In this document: piece after piece, positions 15,112 through 20,189 of the stretch | How positions within the stretch are numbered: position 1 is the first letter of the stretch | How the letters are laid out: every line of letters starts with the position of its first letter | Source of the DNA: a virus | DNA: 20,189 nucleotides | IMG/VR virus record: IMGVR_UViG_3300025890_000209 | Location: 1-20,189 of that record | Reading direction: 5' to 3' (one strand) | Notes under the pieces: generated by a model | Databases searched by the model: none | Told to the model about the DNA's origin: nothing | Seen by the model: the letters and a program-made list of their open reading frames with translations, nothing else | Position numbers and translations under genes: made by a program

Positions 15112-16383
15112 TTATATAATGTTGTAATCGTTGATTGCTGTTTGTTGTTTAGTTACGTTTGTATCTTTTAATCCTTCAAAGCCAGTTGCCATTACTCTAA
15201 CAGCATCGCAATAGTGACTAGACCATGAATGAACGGGTTTTGTATTAAACACTCTTTCTTTCTCAGAGTATTTTCTATGATAGTGTCGCAAAGCATTTAC
15301 AAGGTCTTTGCAATTATCTAGATCAATTCGACATCTCGGCAGTAAAACCTTAACTGCGTGGATACCATCTTCGAGCGGTGTTTTACCAACCACTCTAAAT
15401 TTTACACCTAATTGATAAGCTACTTCTCTTCTTGATCTACCGCTTGTAAACTCAGTAACTTCAATATCGTGTGGCGCATAATGTGTTCCGTAAACATAAG
15501 GTTTAGATTTAAGAACTTCCACATAATGCGGTAAGGCTTGGTTTCTGTTTGCATAGCAATCAATAATATTAATGCTATGTCCTACTTCCTGGAAAAAAAC
15601 TATTGTTGTGTCATCCTTATAACCAAGGTCAAAAGCAGTATGAACCAAATATCCAGGATCATAAGGCACTGTAGTAATATGCTTCTTCTCTTCTAGATCA
15701 GAGATAATATCACCATAAATTGAACCAGGTTGATTGCCAGTAAAACTACATTCAAATTCTTGTTTGAATTTAGCTTCTCCCATAACGGTGAGTGCATTAT
15801 CCAGTTCTTCAGGATCAATAATTTTTGTCTCTGATGCTCTAGCGGTATATAAAAACCACTTAGGATCGTTTTGAGCTTTTTGATAATAGTCATAAAATAT
15901 ATTGTTCATTGATTGCGGAGTTCCAACCATAACCATAAAACCTTTACGGTCAGACAACGCTGGTGTTAATACTTCATCAATTAGTGATGCTTGTACCTGA
16001 GCTGTCTCGTCGATTATAACTCCATCTAAGTAAACGCCACGGATGCTATCTGGGTTCTCACTGCTGAGTAAAGTAATTCTACTACCGTTGATAAAATCAC
16101 ATCTGAGTTCAGTTTCGTTGTACTTCGTTCCAGGAATTTTCTCGGTGTAAAATTTTAAGAAATCCCAGGCAATGCTTTTAGCTTGCTTATACGTTGGTGC
16201 GATATACGCATACCTTGGATTATAATTTGTATTGGTCAAGCAACATCTAACTAAGTGATTAATACAAAGTGTCGACTTGCCAAACCGTCTATGACATAGC
16301 AAAACTGCATTTCGATATTTCAATAATTCTTGGTGCAGATAAGCTTGCTGCTTTCTTGGAGCGTAAGGTATTGTAACTTTCAT
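15112..16383 (-). CDS. terL: Terminase large subunit (423 aa)
   Basis: The packaging motor ATPase and nuclease. Walker A is RRFGKST with Lys36; Walker B with the catalytic acid is GVIIDE (Asp125, Glu126); the coupling motif GTPQ is at 154-157. The C-terminal RNase H-like nuclease starts with FDLGYKDDT (Asp252), continues with the conserved APHD element (Asp306) and ends with SHYCDAVRV, holding the last metal-binding Asp. All key residues for both activities are present, and the length is normal for the family. It starts at a TAATG junction with the preceding 64-aa gene. With the small subunit upstream and the portal downstream, the packaging genes form one block. Confidence 0.97.
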   Translation of the reverse strand: MKVTIPYAPRKQQAYLHQELLKYRNAVLLCHRRFGKSTLCINHLVRCCLTNTNYNPRYAYIAPTYKQAKSIAWDFLKFYTEKIPGTKYNETELRCDFINGSRITLLSSENPDSIRGVYLDGVIIDETAQVQASLIDEVLTPALSDRKGFMVMVGTPQSMNNIFYDYYQKAQNDPKWFLYTARASETKIIDPEELDNALTVMGEAKFKQEFECSFTGNQPGSIYGDIISDLEEKKHITTVPYDPGYLVHTAFDLGYKDDTTIVFFQEVGHSINIIDCYANRNQALPHYVEVLKSKPYVYGTHYAPHDIEVTEFTSGRSRREVAYQLGVKFRVVGKTPLEDGIHAVKVLLPRCRIDLDNCKDLVNALRHYHRKYSEKERVFNTKPVHSWSSHYCDAVRVMATGFEGLKDTNVTKQQTAINDYNII

Positions 16384-16577
16384 TAGTGTAAAGTTGGTGG
16401 ATGCTCCATACCATGATAAGACATATTTATTTTTCTAAATAAGTATTCAGTAAAATCCTTCTTATCCTCTTCACTCATAAATCCGTGAAAGTTAATTAAT
16501 AAACCTTCGTCTTTAGATGTAAAACTGATTGCTGTTACATCTTTAAATCTGTTAATGCTCTTCTTGTGTTTCTTCAT
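16383..16577 (-). CDS. Small protein between terminase genes, unknown (64 aa)
   Basis: A short basic protein beginning MKKHKKSINRFKDVTAISF, with an alternating strand pattern (AISFTSKDEGLLINFHGF) and a helix EEDKKDFTEYLFRKINM, ending in His/Pro. The ATG at 16575-16577 is chosen because GGGAAGA (16584-16590) sits 6 nt upstream; a longer frame would need TTG at 16590-16592 with no ribosome site. Its stop overlaps the large terminase start by 1 bp (TAATG), so it likely couples translation of the terminase. A possible single alpha/beta unit; I do not recognise the family. Confidence 0.7.
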   Translation of the reverse strand: MKKHKKSINRFKDVTAISFTSKDEGLLINFHGFMSEEDKKDFTEYLFRKINMSYHGMEHPPTLH

Positions 16578-16767
16578 GTGTATTCTTCCCAAGGTTTATC
16601 GTATAAGACCTGGCGACCACTTTTTGGTATATGGCACCTCTTTAGTTTTATTCAGTTTTTCGCTGTACTTTTAACGATAGTTGTTGGGTAAACGATTAGT
16701 TTTCTAGATAACAATTAACTTATTTAAACTTTTGTAACTTGGTATGTCACTTACTAACTTACGAACC
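16578..16767 (-). other. 190-bp gap between small terminase and 64-aa gene
   Basis: This gap has no normal gene. A frame without stops from 16,650 down to the TGA that overlaps the 64-aa gene's ATG would encode a tail reading RCHIPKSGRQVLYDKPWEEY, which looks protein-like, but it has no ATG, GTG or TTG. AAAGAGG occurs near 16635-16641 with no start at good spacing except GTG directly adjoining. Nothing else is evident. Confidence 0.3.
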
Positions 16768-17202
16768 TCATGTCGTGTGCGAGACTTTGTTTGTGCTGTC
16801 TCGACTAACGGAGTTTGATACGTCTTTATAATTCTCTTGATCTTGATTGCTCCAAGTAATTTGGATATTTGTATCTTGCTTGATCTCTTGCTTGTCTCCA
16901 TAAATACCTATTAGTTTCGAAGCCATCCATCGATAGTGATGTAACTTCTCTCGAACAACAGCAATGTTCTTATTATCTGCGAACTCAAGTTCCTCAATCA
17001 TCTTATCAAGGAATGTTTGTGATGCTATCTTACGAGCGGTTAATATTTTCTCTGCAAACTCTTTATCAGTTGCTATCCAGTCATAAACTTTAGATAAGCT
17101 TGGATTAGCTTTGTCTTGGCAAATCCTCGTTAGTGGCTTGCCGTTCATCAGTTCCTTTATAATATTCGAACTTATTTCTGGTGTTAGCTGTAGCTTGTTC
17201 AT
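16768..17202 (-). CDS. terS: Terminase small subunit, Sf6 gp1-like (144 aa)
   Basis: A 144-residue DNA-recognition subunit of the packaging enzyme. Residues about 9-50 form the family helix-turn-helix: TPEISSNIIKELMNGKPLTRICQD, then PSLSKVYDWIATDKEFAEKI, followed by ARKIASQTFLDKMIEEL. The long central helix continues through REKLHHYRWMASKLIGIYGDK, a typical 'R...RW..SKL.P..YGDK'-like end of the oligomer core. The last 35 residues are polar and flexible. The start at 17200-17202 keeps the whole HTH; a start at Met19 would delete its first helix. It overlaps the upstream HGG-motif gene by 98 nt. Confidence 0.9.
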   Translation of the reverse strand: MNKLQLTPEISSNIIKELMNGKPLTRICQDKANPSLSKVYDWIATDKEFAEKILTARKIASQTFLDKMIEELEFADNKNIAVVREKLHHYRWMASKLIGIYGDKQEIKQDTNIQITWSNQDQENYKDVSNSVSRDSTNKVSHTT

Positions 17203-17392
17203 AATTTATATTCTTTAAGTTCTTCAAAGACTTTAGCTTACCATCTAGTGTTTTAGGACCAGTGGACCAACCTCCGTGAATACGACAACGAATAGTACCT
17301 TTTTTAGTAAGTATTCCAGATGCTTTACAAGGTAACTTATTCTGTTTGTTGATCGTTTGACATTGTAAGCGATGTTTATGTCTAGCAGCCAT
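17105..17392 (-). CDS. HGGxSTGPKT-motif small protein, zinc-ribbon-like (95 aa)
   Basis: A basic 95-residue protein of the 'HGG..TGP(R/K)T' type often found next to terminase genes in phages. The core is Cys11, Cys22, Cys35 and His38 (CQ...PCK...RCRIHGGWSTGPKT), which could bind one zinc ion. The ATG at 17390-17392 is preferred: an extension to 17497 would add a Phe-rich stretch read from the T-tract, which is not plausible. No good ribosome site precedes the ATG. The last 31 codons overlap the small terminase gene in another frame, an unusually long overlap, so the true end of conserved sequence may be near residue 65. DNA binding in packaging or regulation is possible. Confidence 0.65.
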   Translation of the reverse strand: MAARHKHRLQCQTINKQNKLPCKASGILTKKGTIRCRIHGGWSTGPKTLDGKLKSLKNLKNINYEQATANTRNKFEYYKGTDERQATNEDLPRQS

Positions 17393-17555
17393 AAGCGGTG
17401 TTATGTTTTTAGATTTAAAAAACAAAAAAAAATAAAAAAAAAAAACGAAAGTGAAAGCGTATTCTTTAAATACGTTGATGAGCGAATTGTAATGCACTCA
17501 TATAACTATTCAAGTGAAAATTTATTTTTTTAAAAATATTTGAAGATTAAGCTAA
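17393..17555 (-). promoter_or_regulatory. Leader/terminator region: T-tract and hairpin before the late genes
   Basis: This gap separates the HTH-gene operon from the packaging genes. On the minus strand CGTATT and AATACG (17458-17474, 5-nt loop) form a short stem, followed after CTTTCACTTTCG by a run of T residues reaching 17419 with a single A and a G interrupting. That is suited to terminating the upstream operon, or to act as an attenuator for the promoter just upstream. Confidence 0.4.
17486..17513 (-). promoter_or_regulatory. Candidate sigma70-type promoter for the packaging/late genes
   Basis: On the minus strand TTGAAT (17508-17513) and TACAAT (17486-17491) are 16 nt apart, 4/6 and 5/6 matches to the consensus. 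The expected start near 17,479 lies just before the hairpin at 17458-17474. It is the best promoter-like pair upstream of the terminase genes, but AT-rich DNA gives many chance matches. Confidence 0.4.
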
Positions 17556-18014
17556 TTAACTACTAAAACTGTCTAAATAGTCAAATTTTATTTTACCTTT
17601 TAATTTGTCTACTAGCTTACCTAGGATAGTTAAATATCTATTCTTAATTGTAGTACGATGATAACCAAAATGTCTTGCTAACTCTGACCATTTATATTTC
17701 TTTGCTCGCATCCAAATCATCTCTCTTACTTCTATAGGATTATCTACAATCTCTTTATCAACATACATTAAAACTTCTATTGCAAGCTCCCACCTACTAA
17801 TTTGTGATGGTGTTGCTCTAAATTTTAATTCCTTTTTATAATAACCAATATCTTTTTTCTCATAACTCGTAACCAATAAGTCATACATGCTTGGCGCTCC
17901 AGGATGTTTAGGCTTGGCAATATATCTTTCAGTTCTTGCAGCATCATCAAAGAGATTACATAAATAACTTATTGTAAGTATATCTCGTTCAATAATTTTA
18001 TGAATATTATTCAA
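17556..18014 (-). CDS. HTH DNA-binding protein, DUF6362-like (152 aa)
   Basis: A 152-residue protein with an N-terminal helix bundle containing the aromatic/charged region ERYIAKPKHPGAPSMYDLL and a C-terminal helix-turn-helix at about 107-131: WSELARHFGYHRTTIKNRYL, the second helix beginning at HRTTIKNR. The overall order (LRR-like N-part, 'IS.W', 'VREMIWMRAKKYKWSELARHFG') matches what I know of DUF6362 proteins of phages and alphaproteobacteria. It may regulate transcription, for example of the late genes that start 160 bp downstream, or recognise DNA in another process. The start overlaps the previous gene's end by 8 nt. Confidence 0.75.
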   Translation of the reverse strand: MNNIHKIIERDILTISYLCNLFDDAARTERYIAKPKHPGAPSMYDLLVTSYEKKDIGYYKKELKFRATPSQISRWELAIEVLMYVDKEIVDNPIEVREMIWMRAKKYKWSELARHFGYHRTTIKNRYLTILGKLVDKLKGKIKFDYLDSFSS

Positions 18015-18531
18015 GGTTACGTTCCTTTAATAACTTACCTAATATCCACGGATATTTTAATTCTGTTGTCTTAACCGCTCTAAGCTCTGTGTCAGGCAAG
18101 GTATTTAATGTATCGTATAATTCGTACTGATCTAACTTTGCAAACTTGTAAACTTTATTTACTTGCTCAGGATCTTTTTTTAAATGTTGTTGTAAGTTGG
18201 TCCAACCTTTTGCTGAAGTGTAACCTAAGAAACCAATAGACTTTAAGAATGACTTATATCTTGGCAAATCAAATTCAATTCTTCTTGCAGATTTATTATC
18301 TTCAATTGAAACTAAAGCATCACCTTCAACAACTATTTTAGTTAAGTCAGTTAATATCTTTTTAACTTTGTCTACTGGTATCAATAGATCATTAGCAGTT
18401 TGAATATAATTTATAAAAGGTTTTAATGTTTTAACGTTGTACTGACTGCACCAATAATTGTACGTTTTAAATTGTTGATCAGTTATTTGTAATTTAATTA
18501 ATTCTTTATCAGCTAAGTAAAATTTCTGCAT
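18007..18531 (-). CDS. Unknown protein, possible winged-helix (174 aa)
   Basis: A 174-residue Lys/Leu-rich protein. The ATG at 18529-18531 is chosen because AGAAAG lies 6 nt upstream; the ATG at 18544-18546 and a TTG before it lack a ribosome site. Residues 1-60 (ADKELIKLQITDQQFKTYNYW, then NDLLIPVDKVKKILTDL) look like the helical start of a replication-initiator or DnaD-type winged helix, followed by a strand pair (GDALVSIEDN, RRIEFDLP). This is a weak resemblance only. It overlaps the upstream gene by 23 nt and the HTH gene by 8 nt, so the three form one operon. I cannot name the family. Confidence 0.65.
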   Translation of the reverse strand: MQKFYLADKELIKLQITDQQFKTYNYWCSQYNVKTLKPFINYIQTANDLLIPVDKVKKILTDLTKIVVEGDALVSIEDNKSARRIEFDLPRYKSFLKSIGFLGYTSAKGWTNLQQHLKKDPEQVNKVYKFAKLDQYELYDTLNTLPDTELRAVKTTELKYPWILGKLLKERNLE

Positions 18532-18973
18532 AGTCAGCTTTCTCATCAAATGTTAATGAATTTATTTTTTTTAAAAAGAGTGGTTTACGAGAACAATCTT
18601 TAAAATGTTTTACCTGGAATGATGCAAGGAAACTTACCCATTGTTTCCAATCACAAGTTTGTTTTTTACTGTATGATGGCGAAACTTTTTGAACTGTAAC
18701 TTTGTAAACTTTCTCATCCTTCTCGTGATACCAAATGATGTAAGCTTTAAGACCAGACATCTCAGCTAGTCTCTTAATCATTCTATGACCTTTAAAATAA
18801 TCTTCTCTAGATCCTTTATGACGTGCAGTTTCACCAATAAATAAAGGCTCATTGCAAGCAATACAGCATGCAATTTTATCAACATCCATCATCGCAATTC
18901 CATCGTGAGATGCTCTATGAGTGAGCGAATAAGCACTAAATTTAACGTCTTTGCAGTATATTTGTCTTGTCAT
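18509..18973 (-). CDS. Unknown Cys-rich protein, possible zinc or nuclease-like (154 aa)
   Basis: First gene of the leftward operon. The ATG at 18971-18973 is used; an earlier TTG would add two residues only. Residues 12-54 read FSAYSLTHRASHDGIAMMDVDKI, then CCIAC (36-40), then PLFIGETARHKG. The combination H..H, D30/D32 and E48 could be the metal site of a PD-(D/E)XK-like fold, with the usual Lys replaced (E-T-A), or the Cys pair may bind zinc. Residues about 60-80 (HRMIKRLAEMSGLKAYIIWYHE) form a helix and strand. More Cys occur at the C-terminal side. The functional reading is speculative; the gene itself is well supported by position and composition. Confidence 0.65.
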   Translation of the reverse strand: MTRQIYCKDVKFSAYSLTHRASHDGIAMMDVDKIACCIACNEPLFIGETARHKGSREDYFKGHRMIKRLAEMSGLKAYIIWYHEKDEKVYKVTVQKVSPSYSKKQTCDWKQWVSFLASFQVKHFKDCSRKPLFLKKINSLTFDEKADYAEILLS

Positions 18974-19026
18974 AATCAAAAATCAGCAAAAATATGGCTT
19001 TTTTGACCTAAAATTGCTGTGTTTTT

Positions 19027-19054
19027 CTTATATTTTACTGAAATAACTAATCAA
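19027..19054 (-). promoter_or_regulatory. Candidate leftward promoter
   Basis: On the minus strand TTGATT (19049-19054) and TATAAG (19027-19032) are 16 nt apart. The predicted start near 19,020 gives a leader of about 45 nt to the ATG at 18973, with the CAGCAA/TTGCTG pairing in it. Confidence 0.4.
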
Positions 19055-19097
19055 ATTACTACTTGTCCACAACTTGTATAATATGGTGAACCAGTGG

Positions 19098-19127
19098 TTG
19101 ACTTTATAGGACTAGATACCATATAAG
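19098..19127 (+). promoter_or_regulatory. Candidate repressor promoter giving a leaderless mRNA
   Basis: TTGACT (19098-19103, 5/6) and TATAAG (19122-19127, 5/6) are 18 nt apart. The start site would be at or next to the A of the repressor ATG (19133), so the mRNA would lack a leader, as lambda cI does from PRM. The -35 overlaps the GGTT half of the 19089-19099 inverted repeat. A second -10 word TATAAT at 19077-19082 has no good -35. Confidence 0.4.
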
Positions 19128-19132
19128 AAGGA

Positions 19133-20189
19133 ATGGATCAGAAAAAAATAAATAACCTTACCATTTCAAAATACTCACTTAAAAAAGATAAAGACAATAA
19201 AATCCTCGAAATAGACTGGCAAGAAGGAGCATCAGAAATGATTGATGTTGCAGTAGCTAAATACACTGGATCTCTTTTAGTTGGTGAGATGGCAGTAATT
19301 GGTTTGATGTATAAAAATGGAAACATGTATGAAATTTATGGACCTAAAGAAGAGGCTATGTTTCATGCAATAGAAAAAATTAAAGGTAAAAAAAGAGGTG
19401 CTAAAGAATTACATCAAAAGTTTTTAGATGAATGGAATAAAGCATTACCTTACGTTCCAGGTGGTTTTAAACAAAAAGTTACTGAGCTAGATGAGCATAA
19501 ATTATTAGGTACATCGTTAAAAGCTAAAGGTTACAACGCACCAAAATTTGCAGCTGAAGTAGGAAAAACTAAACAATCTATTTACGGTCAAATATCTGGT
19601 GAGAAAGGTATTTCAAAAGAAACGGCAATTGATTATGGAAAAATTTTAAATGTTGATCCAGTAGATTTATTATTTCCAAAAAAAACTACTAACATTTGGG
19701 GTACAGTCAATACTTTGAAATGGACCGAGACAGATGAAAATTATAAACCTTGTCAAATTTTTGCATCTGGAGAAGAAAATGTAATTATTCCTAGAGACAT
19801 TGCATCACCAAACATTAGAGCAATTAAAGTTAGTGCAAAAGGTTCAATGTATCATAATCAGGTGCTGTTTTATTACAAAGACAATGCAGCAGATTTAGAA
19901 ATTAATAATAAACTTTGTGTTGTTGGAATTAAAACAAAAGGTTTTATGGATGAAGAATTAAATCATTTTTATTTTGGTTTTTATGAAAATTACAGAGGTG
20001 AAAATAATTTATTAAATCCTGATCCTTATGCAAAACCTGATGAAAAAATAATTTTAAAAAATTTTGATTTAGATTTTATTTCTCCAATTGTTGCAACTAT
20101 AGATCCTAAAGCAGTTAAAGATAATACTGAGGCTCAAAGAATTGTACCTGAAGAAATAAGTATTTCTCAACAAAAACATGATCAACAAA
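19133..20189 (+). CDS. CI/LexA-like repressor: HTH plus S24-like domain, C-terminus cut by window edge
   Basis: Open frame from ATG 19133 to the right edge (352 codons, no stop). Residues 1-120 are an unrecognised N-terminal extension. Residues about 124-183 form an XRE-type helix-turn-helix (LLGTSLKAKGYNAPKFAAEVG, then KTKQSIYGQISGEKG, then AIDYGKILNVDPVDLLFP). Residues about 213-325 resemble the S24/LexA C-terminal fold: IRAIKVSAKGSMYHN with Ser238 where the catalytic serine stands, and a final strand ISPIVATIDP. The catalytic lysine expected near 265-285 is not obvious, so self-cleavage may be absent. The stop immediately before the ATG (TAA at 19124-19126) excludes a longer start; AGAAGGA touches the ATG and is too close to act as its ribosome site. 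It is the only plus-strand gene, divergent from the early operon, as expected for a lysogeny repressor. Confidence 0.8.
   Translation, partial: MDQKKINNLTISKYSLKKDKDNKILEIDWQEGASEMIDVAVAKYTGSLLVGEMAVIGLMYKNGNMYEIYGPKEEAMFHAIEKIKGKKRGAKELHQKFLDEWNKALPYVPGGFKQKVTELDEHKLLGTSLKAKGYNAPKFAAEVGKTKQSIYGQISGEKGISKETAIDYGKILNVDPVDLLFPKKTTNIWGTVNTLKWTETDENYKPCQIFASGEENVIIPRDIASPNIRAIKVSAKGSMYHNQVLFYYKDNAADLEINNKLCVVGIKTKGFMDEELNHFYFGFYENYRGENNLLNPDPYAKPDEKIILKNFDLDFISPIVATIDPKAVKDNTEAQRIVPEEISISQQKHDQQ

Larger units (their letters stand above)
18974..19132. promoter_or_regulatory. Divergent promoter/operator region of the repressor switch
   Basis: This 159-bp gap separates the leftward operon from the repressor gene. 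It contains candidate promoters in both directions (given separately), the inverted repeat AACC-AGT-GGTT (19089-19099), a wider repeat ATATGGT (19081-19087) / ACCATAT (19118-19124), and two direct copies of ACTTGT (around 19061-19066 and 19072-19077). Arrangement and location next to a repressor gene suggest operator sites. Near the leftward gene CAGCAA (18984-18989) and TTGCTG (19014-19019) can pair across a 24-nt loop in its leader. Confidence 0.5.

Noticed and set aside
15693-15893. 66-aa minus-strand ORF inside the large terminase gene
   Set aside because: Fully inside the well-supported terminase frame, with no features of its own.
16704-16901. 65-aa minus-strand ORF overlapping the small terminase end
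   Set aside because: It lies out of frame within the terminase gene, begins inside it, has no ribosome site and shows no family features; it is a shadow frame that merely runs into the gap.
17393-17497. N-terminal extension of the HGG-motif protein with a Phe-rich, membrane-like stretch
   Set aside because: The hydrophobic run is a translation of the T-tract in the intergenic region and overlaps the candidate promoter start; the ATG at 17392 right before the conserved core is simpler.
19138-19326. Minus-strand 62-aa ORF inside the repressor gene
   Set aside because: Antisense to the well-supported repressor frame; Ser/Ile-rich mirror composition.
1-20189. CRISPR array, IS element or inteins
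   Set aside because: No regularly spaced repeats, transposase motifs, or intein splicing blocks were seen.

Overview
This AT-rich window is part of a tailed bacteriophage genome of the T7-like (podovirus) body plan. The base composition and protein style resemble phages of SAR11/Pelagibacter-type marine bacteria; that host guess is an inference. Almost everything from 1 to about 18,970 is read from the minus strand, so gene order runs right to left. One gene, open at the right edge, starts at 19,133 on the plus strand.

Right to left the layout is: (a) a divergent control region (18,974-19,132) between a rightward CI/LexA-like repressor gene and a leftward operon of three small genes (possible zinc protein, unknown protein, HTH protein of DUF6362 type); (b) a 163-bp gap with a candidate promoter, a hairpin and a long T-tract; (c) a packaging block: HGG-motif protein, small terminase, one tiny gene, large terminase; (d) a head block: two small proteins sharing a C-terminal motif, portal, Bbp19-like protein, scaffold, a 65-aa protein, major capsid protein and a putative decoration protein; (e) a tail and ejection block: small exported Cys protein, gp11-like and gp12-like tail proteins, gp13-like and gp14-like proteins, then three large proteins that probably form the ejected internal core, the last running off the left edge.

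The main discovery is that the major capsid gene is split by a 228-nt group I intron without an ORF (10,910-11,137). Removing it joins exon 1 (66 codons) to exon 2 (221 codons plus stop) and restores the capsid motif PQID/TPHSRR. The intron shows a perfect P1 helix with the U.G splice-site pair, P3, P4, P5, P6, P7, P8, P7.1-like and P9 helices, and a terminal G. A plain ORF call would report two broken proteins here.

A second unusual element is a 14-bp hairpin with four G.U pairs followed by a U-tract, lying between the gp11-like and gp12-like genes. It is well formed only as plus-strand RNA, against the direction of all nearby genes, and suggests an antisense or small RNA.

The late genes are tightly packed, often overlapping by 1-23 nt (TAATG and ATGA junctions), which implies translational coupling. 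The capsid and decoration genes carry strong AGGAGGA ribosome sites, fitting their high copy number. The repressor suggests the phage may be temperate, but no integrase lies in the window.
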